From Candidatus Iainarchaeum sp. (lineage in GTDB: Archaea > B1Sed10-29), in assembly GCA_003553825.1 (NCBI GenBank), contig PWFL01000017.1, positions 1 through 5,029 on the forward strand: a stretch of 5,029 nt of DNA, read 5' to 3'. The position numbers were made by a program, and so were the translations under genes. The notes under the pieces are model-generated. The model was not told the DNA's origin and did no database searches. It saw only the letters and a list, made by a program, of their open reading frames with translations. How positions within the stretch are numbered: position 1 is the first letter of the stretch; each line of letters opens with the position of its first letter. Positions 1 to 5,029 of this stretch are shown here, in pieces.

Positions 1-95
1 AAAAGGCTCCCGCAGAAGACGGGTTTGATAGGTAGGGGGTGTAAGCACCGAGCCTCGGCGAGGTGTTCAGCCCACCTATACTAAAAGCCTGAATA
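1..95 (+). rRNA. 23S ribosomal RNA, 3' end (partial)
   Basis: The first bases match from memory the last conserved part of archaeal large-subunit rRNA. The recognisable blocks are GACGGGTTTGATAGG (about 19-33), GGGGGTGTAAGCACCGAG (about 36-53), then GAGGTGTTCAGCCCACC and TATACTAA (about 60-84). These form the terminal helices of domain VI: GGGTGTAAGCACC folds locally and AUAGGU pairs with ACCUAU. Only the 3' end is present, the rest lying off the left edge. The exact mature end is uncertain; a small hairpin (AAGCCT 85-90, loop GAAT, AGGCTT 95-100) follows the last conserved block and may be the final helix or a processing element. The gene is transcribed in the same direction as the RNase P RNA that begins about 30 nt later, so both may lie on one primary transcript. 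No 5S rRNA follows. Confidence 0.88.
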
Positions 96-108
96 GGCTT
101 CCAGTTTC

Positions 109-114
109 CTATAA
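109..114 (+). promoter_or_regulatory. possible TATA box for the RNase P RNA (weak)
   Basis: CTATAA lies in the short spacer between the 23S end and the RNase P RNA. An archaeal TATA centre here would predict initiation around 136-139, a few bases downstream of the 5' end predicted from the P1 helix (130-133). The spacing is therefore only roughly right. Read-through from the rRNA operon followed by processing is an equally good explanation. Confidence 0.25.
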
Positions 115-129
115 CATACATAGCGTTTC

Positions 130-435
130 AAGAGTACTGGACTAGTGGCTCTCGGGGACTTCAGCATTTGTTATAATACTGAAGTTTAAAGCTCCTGAGG
201 AAGCTCTCCCCACTACTCGATCCCTTAGTTTATATCTCGAGTTCACCCGTAAAAAGGTACCCTGAAAGGGGTAGGGAAGGAGCAGAAACGGTACTACTGA
301 AAACCTTTAAGGGATGATTGTGAAAGGACCGGGTTTTCATAGGTGAAACGTGCCTTCCTTGGTGCAAGGGGTGTGAATCCCTGCTAAGTGAAATGCCACT
401 GAGGTACAGAAGGGAGGCTATAATCCAGTGCTTTT
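130..435 (+). ncRNA. rnpB: RNase P RNA, archaeal (catalytic RNA of tRNA 5' maturation)
   Basis: This is the ribozyme subunit that removes 5' leaders from pre-tRNAs. Helices can be read directly. P1 is 130-141 paired with 424-435 (12 pairs including G-U). P2 is AGTGGC 144-149 with GCCACT 395-400. P3 is 151-156 with 194-199, extended by ACTTCAG 158-164 with CTGAAGT 179-185. The conserved GAGGAAG (197-203) leads into P4, which is 203-204 plus 206-210 with 412-418 and leaves U205 bulged, the equivalent of the universally conserved catalytic U (E. coli U69). P5 is CACT 211-214 with 342-345. A specificity-domain helix joins ATCCCTTA 220-227 with TAAGGGAT 308-315. GGTGCAAGG (361-369) resembles the segment that binds the tRNA 3' end, AAGTGAAATG (386-395) fits CR-IV, and ACAGAA (406-411) followed by GGCTATAA is the CR-V signature. 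The ends are set from P1. The length, about 306 nt, is normal for archaea. Confidence 0.95.
418..423 (+). promoter_or_regulatory. TATA-like motif inside the RNase P RNA 3' end
   Basis: CTATAA falls within the conserved GGCTATAA segment of the RNase P RNA (end of P4 into P1). If used by TBP, its centre at about 420 predicts a transcript start near 445-448, giving a leader of about 22 nt for the ATG at 470, which would still contain the ribosome binding site. The bases are also required by the RNA structure, so their presence is not independent evidence for a promoter. Confidence 0.25.
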
Positions 436-454
436 ACCATTCATTCAACCTCTA

Positions 455-460
455 AAGGAG
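455..460 (+). promoter_or_regulatory. ribosome binding site of the 86-residue protein
   Basis: AAGGAG ends 9 nt before the ATG at 470 and complements the archaeal 16S 3' end. It decides the start: the in-frame GTG at 428 lies inside the P1 helix of the RNase P RNA and has no such site. Confidence 0.65.
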
Positions 461-469
461 AGAATAAAA

Positions 470-730
470 ATGGTTTTCTATCCAAATTCTAGAGATAAAT
501 TAAAAGAAATAATAAAAGAAGAGTATCCGAATTCTTACCCTAAAAAAGATATTGATGATGTTCCTTCATACTGTCTCTGGATGTTAGATGAACTAGGTGA
601 ATTTGATGATTCTAAGAAAGCAGCTAGATGGTTGGGATGGGTTCTAGGCAGATTGGAGTCAATTGAGCTACTTGACAATGAAAGATCTCGTGAAATAGTT
701 AGAAAAGATGTGGAAAAAGGGTTTGATTAG
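470..730 (+). CDS. hypothetical acidic protein, 86 residues
   Basis: I do not recognise a characterised family. The protein has no signal peptide, membrane segment or metal-binding motif. It is acidic, with 20 Asp/Glu against 15 Lys/Arg. Residues 8-18 form a charged helix (RDKLKEIIKEE), followed by a Pro/Asp-rich turn (about 19-32). A more hydrophobic core at 33-66 contains SYCLWMLDELGEF and the block ARWLGWVLGRLE (52-63), then a charged C-terminal helix (about 68-83). The Trp-rich helix followed by NERSREIVRKD loosely resembles small uncharacterised helical proteins with an (A/N)RWLG(F/W)VxGxL motif in phages and Actinobacteria; this is recalled similarity, not a search result. The ATG at 470 is chosen because AAGGAG precedes it. 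The gene begins 34 nt after the RNase P RNA on the same strand, suggesting co-transcription, and it converges on the YbjQ-family gene. Codon use looks like ordinary coding sequence, so it is likely real. Confidence 0.75.
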   Translation: MVFYPNSRDKLKEIIKEEYPNSYPKKDIDDVPSYCLWMLDELGEFDDSKKAARWLGWVLGRLESIELLDNERSREIVRKDVEKGFD

Positions 731-743
731 TGTTTATTATTTC
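709..743. terminator. convergent termination zone (candidate)
   Basis: The plus-strand stop (728-730) and the minus-strand YbjQ stop (737-739) are 6 nt apart. On the plus strand the stop is followed by T-rich TGTTTATTATTTC (731-743). On the minus strand a TTTTT run (718-714) lies just past the YbjQ stop, inside the end of the opposing gene. Archaeal termination mainly needs short oligo-T tracts, so both could work, but no strong hairpin is visible. Confidence 0.3.
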
Positions 744-1051
744 AATCTTACTGCTGTTCCGTAGGCTAGCATCTCTGCTCCACCACTCGATATTTGTGAT
801 GTCATGAATCTAATGTTCACTATTGCATCGGCGTCCATTTTTTCTGCTTCTTCTTGCATTCTTTTGTAGGCTTCGTTTCTTGATTCAGTCATCAGTTCTG
901 AATAAGCTTTTAGTTCTCCTCCAATTATATTTCTGAGGAACTGGGTTATGTCCCTTCCTACATTTCTAGCTCTCACTGTATTTCCCCTGACTACCCCTAG
1001 TATTTCATCTATTTCTCTTTCTGGAACTGTAGGTGTGTTTGTAGTTATCAT
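737..1051 (-). CDS. YbjQ / UPF0145 (DUF74) family protein
   Basis: The 104-residue protein matches the YbjQ family along its full length (usual size about 105). Family features seen are the N-terminal TTNTPTVPEREIDEILGVV (about 3-21), GNTV (23-26), IIGGELKAYSELMTESRNEA (42-61, the family's IxGGRxxxYExxLxxAR block), ADAIVNIRF (74-82) and the closing YGTAVRL (97-103). Members form small alpha/beta rings of about five subunits and are often called putative heavy-metal-binding proteins, but their cellular role is not established. No signal peptide or membrane segment is present, so the protein is probably cytosolic. A strong GAGGTGA site precedes the ATG. It begins 36 nt after the smc stop on the same strand, so it is likely the second gene of an smc operon. 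No separate promoter is evident, since the upstream sequence is smc coding DNA. A shared function with SMC is unproven. Confidence 0.93.
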   Translation of the reverse strand: MITTNTPTVPEREIDEILGVVRGNTVRARNVGRDITQFLRNIIGGELKAYSELMTESRNEAYKRMQEEAEKMDADAIVNIRFMTSQISSGGAEMLAYGTAVRLK

Positions 1052-1055
1052 TTTT

Positions 1056-1062
1056 TCACCTC
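1056..1062 (-). promoter_or_regulatory. ribosome binding site of the YbjQ-family gene
   Basis: On the minus strand GAGGTGA lies 4 nt before the ATG at 1051, in the 36-nt gap after smc. It is one of the best Shine-Dalgarno matches in the window and supports translation of the second gene independently of SMC. Confidence 0.7.
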
Positions 1063-1087
1063 TATTAGAATTTGGTCTTCCTAGTAT

Positions 1088-4000
1088 TTACTCTTCACTT
1101 ATCTCTTGGTATTCTTTTAGATTTACCTCTATTAAGCTGGAGTTTTGTTCCTCATCCATGTGTACCCCTATTATTTGATCGCTTTTTTCGGTTATAGGAG
1201 GGTTGTGTGTAACAACTATATATTGGAGCACGTCGCTTGATTCTTTAAGCATCTTTGCTACTCTTTCACTATTCTCATCGTCTAGAGTGGCGTCTATTTC
1301 ATCTAGTATATAGAAGGGTGAAGGTTTGTGTGATTGAATCGCGAAGATGAATGATAAGGCGGTAAGGGTTTTTTCTCCTCCGCTCAATGCATCTATATTT
1401 TTTAATTCCTTTCCTTTTGGTTTTGCTTCTATTAATAAGCCTGATCCAAGTGGTTCTTCTTTTTCTTCAAGCTCTAATTTAGCTTCTGCTCCTTCTTCTG
1501 GATAGAAGCTCTTGAATTTTTCGGAGAATTTTTCGTTTATGGCTTGGAATGTGTCCAAGAATGTGTTCTTCTTCTTCTGATCCAGTTCTTCGATCATTTC
1601 TTCTATTGATTCTTTTTCTTCTTGTAGTTCCTCCTGTCTTTCTTTTATCTCTTCCAGTTCTTCTTTTTCTTTTTTGTATTGTTCTATTGCTTTCAGGTTC
1701 ACTTCTCCCAATTCTTCTAGTTCTTCCTCTATATCTTGTAGTTCTTGCTCTAGTTCTTTTTTGTTTTTTTCTTCGAGTTTTTTCACATCTTTGTACCTGC
1801 CGTAATCTGATTTCAGGTTGTTTTTCTTTGTCTCTAGCTGAGCTTCCTTGATTTCTGCTCTGTTGATTTTATCTTTAAGTTTACTTATTTTCTCCGTTTT
1901 TTCTTCGATCTTTTTTTCTATTTTCTTCTTTTCTTCTTGTAGTTTTTCCTTTGATTTAAATAGTTCTTCCAGGCTTCCTGCTTTTTCTCTTGCTTTTGAT
2001 TCTTTTTCTTTGAGTTTCAATGTAAGTTCGTTTCTTTCTTCTTTGATCTCGTCCAGTTGCTCTTCAAGTTCTTCGTTTTGTTCCTCTAGTTCCTGTTTTC
2101 TTTGTTTTAGATCTTTTTGTTTTTCTTTAAGTGCTTTTTCGAGTTCGGATGAGATTTTTTGTTTTTTGTTAGCTAATTGTGATTTTTCTTCTTTTAATTT
2201 ATCTATTTGTTCTCTTAGATCTTTTAGTTCTTCCTGTGTTTCCTGTATCTTTGGCTTTTTTAATTCTTGTTTTTTGTTTCTTCTTTTTTCGAGTTTTTCG
2301 GATATCTTTTGGTCTAGTTCTTCCTTTTCTTCTTCTAATTCCTCTTTTTGTTCTTTTAGTTCTTGTATTTCTTTTTGTAGCTTTTCTTCTTTGGTTTCTG
2401 CTTTGGATTTCATTGATTCGTATTCTTCCAGTCTATTTTTTAGGTTTTCTATGGTTGCATTTGTTCCTTTTAGATCTATTTCTAGATCGGATTTTGTTTC
2501 CTTTTGTTTCTCCAGTTCTTTCTCTTTTTGGCTTATTTCTCTTTTGATATTTTTTGTTTTATCTTCAAGTTTTTCTACTTGGTTTTTTAGTTCTTCAGCT
2601 CTGTCTATATCTTGTTTCGTTATTGTTTCTTTCTCGTATCCTCCTGTTATAAATCCTTGTTGTGTTATTGTGTCTCCTTCTATGGTTATGTAGTCTTTTC
2701 CAATAGTTTCTTGATCTTTTAAGTTTGATAGGTCTTCTATGAGAACTTTATTGCCTAGTAATACATTCAATGCATCTTGGTACTTGTTTTTGGTATCTAT
2801 TAGATTTCTAAGGTAGTCGATTGTTCCTTTTGCCTCTGGTTTTCCCTTTTCAAGGCCCAGTTCTTCAGGATCCGGTAGATCCTGTATAGGTATGAATGTT
2901 GCTTTTCCCAGCTCTTTTTGTTTTAAGTGATTAATTGCATTGATTGCGTCTTTCTTGGTCTCGGTCAGTATGTAGGATAGTTTTTCTCCCAGTGTTTTTT
3001 CTATTGCGGACGAGTATTTTGATTTGTGCTCTATAACATCGTTTACTGTTCCTATTATGCCTTCTACTTCGGGGTTTTCTTTGTTTGATTGTTTTTTTAG
3101 GTGTTTTATTGCTTTGTTTTCTCCTTCTATTTGCTCCATTACTTCTATTTTTGATTTTAACTCGTTGTATTGTTCTTTTTTATTTTCCAGTTTTTTCTGT
3201 GTTTTTTCTAGTTCATCTTGTTTATCTTCTATTTCTTTTCCCAATTCTTTGATTTTATCCTTTTTTTCTTGTATTTTTTCTTCGATCTCTTGTTTCTGTT
3301 CTTGTTTTTTGTCGAGTGTTCCCTTGATTTTTTCGTGTTTTTCTTCGTATTCTTCTTCGGATTTGAGTTCTTTTATATTCTTTTCCTTCATCTTGATTTT
3401 TTCTTCCGAGGTGCTTATCTTGGATTCTTTTTCTCGTACTTGATCTTTCAATTCGTTTATTTCGTTGTTTAATTCCTCCACATCCTCTTGTAATCTGTTT
3501 ATCTTATCTCTTAGGTCTCCTGATTCTTCTTGAAGTTCTTCTAGTTTTTCCTGTTTTTTATTGAGTTCTTTTATTTTTTGTTGTTCCTCTAGTTCTATTT
3601 CTTCTAGTTTGTCCTCTCTTTCGTTTATCTTGTTGCCTGTTTCGCTTATTTTCTTGTTTAATTCGTTTATTTGTTCTTTGTTCTCTTGCTTGGTCTGTTT
3701 TTTCTGCGAGATCTTTTCTTCAAGAACTGATAAATCATTTTTCAGTTCCTGTATTTCTTCTTTAATTCCTTCTTGTTTTTCCTCGCTTTTTTCCATGATT
3801 TCCTGTTCCAGTGAATCTATTTCTCCTTGTTTTTCCTTTTTTTCCTGTTCTAGTTCTTCTTTTTCTTTTTCCAGTTCTTCTACTTCTTTTTTGGATTCTG
3901 TTATCTTTTTCAAAGTTTTTTGGTATTTTTCTTTAGTTTTTTCGAGTCTTTGATTGAGTAGAGTTGCTTTGTGCTTCTTTTTATCCTCTTGTAGTTCTTG

Positions 4001-4660
4001 ATATCTTTGTGCTTCTTCTTTTTCATCTTCTAATGCATTTACTCTGCCTTTTCTTTCGCTGTGGACTATGTCCGCTTCAGTGATTTTTTCGGATACATCT
4101 TCCAATTTTTTGATGGATTTTTCCTTTTTCTCCTCGTATTCCGATATTCCGCTTACTTCTTCTATTATTTTTCTTCTTTCTTGTGGTGTTTTTTGTATGA
4201 AATCGGTGATGTCTCCCTGCATTATAATGTTGTGCCCATCCGGTGTGACGTCCATTGCGGATAGTAGTTCGTTTATTTTTTGTTTCGTGGTCCTTGTGCC
4301 GTTGAGCCTGAATATTGAAGCTCCTTTTTCGTTTATTTCTCTCTTTATTTCGTGTTTTTCTCCTCCGTGATCTCTTAGTTCTAGTTTCACTTCCGCGGTG
4401 TCTTTGTTCGAGTTTTTCTTCACTAGATCTGTTAGTACATTGGCTCTTAAGTTACTCATCTTAGTAGTTCCGAGTGAAAACGCTACTGCGTCTATTATAT
4501 TTGATTTTCCAGATCCATTAGGCCCTACTATGGTTGTGAATCCTTCTGATAGAGGTATAACTGCTTTTTCAAAGCTTTTGAAGTTATTTAGTTTGATTTT
4601 TTCTATCTTGGCTTTTGCTTTCGGAGTCTCAGAATTTTTTCCAGTGTTTTGGTCGGGCAT
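1088..4660 (-). CDS. smc: chromosome segregation ATPase SMC
   Basis: SMC proteins dimerise through a hinge, bind and hydrolyse ATP with paired ABC heads, and with a kleisin (ScpA) compact and segregate chromosomes. This 1190-residue protein is full length with every hallmark. The Walker A motif GPNGSGKS is at 46-53, the arginine-bearing LRANVLTDLV at 71-80 and the Q-loop Gln at 148 (IMQGDIT). The first coiled coil runs from about 175 to 525. The hinge is at about 530-676, starting near EGIIGTV and ending at QGFITGGY with Gly673-Gly674. The returning coiled coil runs from about 680 to 1030 and includes the joint motif GEVNLKAIEQY (985-995). The C-terminal head carries LSGGEK (1092-1097), Walker B ILDEID with Asp1120 and Glu1121, and the H-loop His1152. 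The start is secure: GGTGA precedes the ATG and an in-frame stop lies six codons upstream. About 18 hydrophilic residues precede the usual family start. No scpA or scpB is nearby; the YbjQ-family gene follows. Confidence 0.98.
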   Translation of the reverse strand: MPDQNTGKNSETPKAKAKIEKIKLNNFKSFEKAVIPLSEGFTTIVGPNGSGKSNIIDAVAFSLGTTKMSNLRANVLTDLVKKNSNKDTAEVKLELRDHGGEKHEIKREINEKGASIFRLNGTRTTKQKINELLSAMDVTPDGHNIIMQGDITDFIQKTPQERRKIIEEVSGISEYEEKKEKSIKKLEDVSEKITEADIVHSERKGRVNALEDEKEEAQRYQELQEDKKKHKATLLNQRLEKTKEKYQKTLKKITESKKEVEELEKEKEELEQEKKEKQGEIDSLEQEIMEKSEEKQEGIKEEIQELKNDLSVLEEKISQKKQTKQENKEQINELNKKISETGNKINEREDKLEEIELEEQQKIKELNKKQEKLEELQEESGDLRDKINRLQEDVEELNNEINELKDQVREKESKISTSEEKIKMKEKNIKELKSEEEYEEKHEKIKGTLDKKQEQKQEIEEKIQEKKDKIKELGKEIEDKQDELEKTQKKLENKKEQYNELKSKIEVMEQIEGENKAIKHLKKQSNKENPEVEGIIGTVNDVIEHKSKYSSAIEKTLGEKLSYILTETKKDAINAINHLKQKELGKATFIPIQDLPDPEELGLEKGKPEAKGTIDYLRNLIDTKNKYQDALNVLLGNKVLIEDLSNLKDQETIGKDYITIEGDTITQQGFITGGYEKETITKQDIDRAEELKNQVEKLEDKTKNIKREISQKEKELEKQKETKSDLEIDLKGTNATIENLKNRLEEYESMKSKAETKEEKLQKEIQELKEQKEELEEEKEELDQKISEKLEKRRNKKQELKKPKIQETQEELKDLREQIDKLKEEKSQLANKKQKISSELEKALKEKQKDLKQRKQELEEQNEELEEQLDEIKEERNELTLKLKEKESKAREKAGSLEELFKSKEKLQEEKKKIEKKIEEKTEKISKLKDKINRAEIKEAQLETKKNNLKSDYGRYKDVKKLEEKNKKELEQELQDIEEELEELGEVNLKAIEQYKKEKEELEEIKERQEELQEEKESIEEMIEELDQKKKNTFLDTFQAINEKFSEKFKSFYPEEGAEAKLELEEKEEPLGSGLLIEAKPKGKELKNIDALSGGEKTLTALSFIFAIQSHKPSPFYILDEIDATLDDENSERVAKMLKESSDVLQYIVVTHNPPITEKSDQIIGVHMDEEQNSSLIEVNLKEYQEISEE

Positions 4661-4790
4661 ATGGTCACCGTTGTTCTATTTTTGTATTGGTTTTTGTTTG
4701 AGTTGTCTTTTTAGTGTAGGTGTTTTCAGTGCTTTTATTCTGTGCTTTCAGGCTATTTTGTTTATTTGGCTATAATAAGGAGTAGCTGGA
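4661..4790 (-). other. presumed 5' leader of smc, A/C-rich and almost G-free
   Basis: Read in the smc direction, the stretch between the candidate promoters and the ATG is mostly A and C with very few G or T. It has no stable hairpin and no ORF of note. GGTGA (4668-4664) just before the ATG at 4660 is the likely ribosome binding site. If transcription starts from the TTTAAAA box, the leader is about 110 nt. The plus-strand frame that runs across this area is a shadow of smc. Confidence 0.45.
4771..4778 (-). promoter_or_regulatory. alternative TATA-like box for smc
   Basis: TTATTATA on the minus strand would give a start near 4748-4750 and a leader of about 90 nt. It competes with the TTTAAAA box about 20 nt further upstream; the sequence does not decide between them. 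Confidence 0.3.
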
Positions 4791-4798
4791 TTTTAAAC
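4791..4798 (-). promoter_or_regulatory. candidate TATA box for the smc-YbjQ operon
   Basis: On the minus strand GTTTAAAA, preceded by the purine-rich AGAAAAG as a possible BRE, is a good archaeal TATA match. It predicts initiation at about 4768-4771 and an smc leader of about 110 nt. It lies in the divergent region, so smc and the plus-strand gene at 4948 have back-to-back promoters. Confidence 0.45.
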
Positions 4799-4848
4799 CT
4801 TTTCTTTATTGCCTCGGAAGTACTTCTCTATAACGCTACCCAGTAACA

Positions 4849-4856
4849 TTTATATA
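4849..4856 (+). promoter_or_regulatory. TATA box for the signal-peptide gene
   Basis: TTTATATA is the strongest TATA match in the window. Centred near 4853, it predicts a transcript start around 4877-4881 and thus a leader of about 70 nt before the ATG at 4948. The preceding AGTAACA could serve as the BRE. Confidence 0.6.
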
Positions 4857-4947
4857 ACAAAGTTTTTTTATTAAACGTGAATAATTTACAAATCGAATCA
4901 AATGGAAATGATCAAAAGACTGGAGAAAATTGGAGATAGGGGAGAAG

Positions 4948-5029
4948 ATGAATAGACTACTGAGATTCGGCTTAGCGATCTCGATTCTAATAGTGATGCT
5001 ACCGGTAGCAGTGAATGCTTTTGAAGAGA
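4948..5029 (+). CDS. secreted or membrane-anchored protein, N-terminus only (partial)
   Basis: Only 27 codons are in the window and the gene runs off the right edge. They encode a classic Sec signal peptide: a short basic n-region (MNRLLR), a hydrophobic core at 7-22 (FGLAISILIVMLPVAV) and a VNA cleavage site after Ala24, followed by the acidic mature start FEE. The product is therefore exported or anchored at the cell surface; its family cannot be told. GGGGAG (4939-4944) lies just ahead of the ATG as ribosome binding site. The closeness of that site (3 nt) is slightly tight, and GGAG at 4932-4935 is an alternative. A good TATA box lies about 95 nt upstream. The gene is divergent from smc. 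Confidence 0.75.
   Translation, partial: MNRLLRFGLAISILIVMLPVAVNAFEE

Noticed and set aside
96..430. 5S rRNA or tRNA following 23S
   Set aside because: No 5S core sequence or tRNA cloverleaf signature was found; the whole stretch is explained by RNase P RNA helices.
428..469. Longer start (GTG at 428) for the 86-residue protein
   Set aside because: The 14 extra codons overlap the P1 helix of the RNase P RNA and have no ribosome binding site, while ATG 470 has AAGGAG 9 nt upstream.
948..1178. Plus-strand open frame across the YbjQ-family gene and the smc end
   Set aside because: It is antisense to two well-supported genes, has no ribosome binding site, and its composition is a shadow of them.
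2241..2260. Proline within the second SMC coiled coil (KKPKIQ, near residue 804) as evidence of frameshift or damage
   Set aside because: The reading frame stays open and coiled-coil character continues on both sides; breaks at elbows or joints are normal in SMC arms.
1549..3953. Several Ser/Phe/Leu-rich plus-strand open frames
   Set aside because: They are complements of the Glu/Lys-rich SMC coiled coils; stop codons are rare there simply because of that composition. They are not membrane proteins.
1560..4000. Repeated TTCTTC/GTTCTT words as a possible tandem repeat or CRISPR array
   Set aside because: Spacing is irregular and follows the codons of heptad-type coiled coil; there is no constant repeat with unique spacers.
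4061..4775. Plus-strand frames opposite the SMC N-terminal region and its leader
   Set aside because: They are antisense to the SMC head and Walker A coding sequence, with no promoter or ribosome site, so they are shadows.

Overview
This window is archaeal. It opens with the 3' end of an archaeal-type 23S rRNA, followed closely by an archaeal RNase P RNA. The protein genes have Shine-Dalgarno sites (GGAG, GAGGTGA, GGTGA) and the gene-free stretches have TATA-box-like elements rather than bacterial -35/-10 pairs. The DNA is AT-rich and the proteins are acidic and rich in Glu/Lys. A small-genome DPANN-type archaeon (for example Nanohaloarchaeota-like) is a reasonable guess, but the clade cannot be fixed from the sequence alone.

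Layout. Bases 1 to about 95 (+) are the end of the 23S rRNA gene. Bases 130-435 (+) form an RNase P RNA with a clear P1 helix, a P4 helix that keeps the catalytic bulged U, and the universal ACAGAA segment. No 5S rRNA or tRNA lies between them. Bases 470-730 (+) encode an 86-residue acidic protein that I do not recognise, starting 34 nt after the RNase P RNA. It converges, with a 6-nt gap, on a two-gene minus-strand cluster: smc (4660 to 1088, 1190 residues, chromosome condensation ATPase) followed after 36 nt by a YbjQ/UPF0145-family gene (1051 to 737). Upstream of smc is a divergent intergenic region of about 287 nt with candidate TATA boxes for both directions. It leads on the plus strand into the start of a secreted or lipid-anchored protein gene (4948 onward), cut off by the window edge.

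Function. The left end is stable-RNA machinery: ribosomal RNA and the tRNA 5'-maturation ribozyme. The centre is chromosome maintenance (SMC) plus a small YbjQ protein whose link to SMC is only positional. No mobile element, CRISPR array or defence cassette was seen. The most notable points are the tight 23S-RNase P RNA linkage without a 5S gene, an unknown small gene attached to it, a TATA-like motif inside the conserved end of the RNase P RNA, and a nearly G-free leader ahead of smc.
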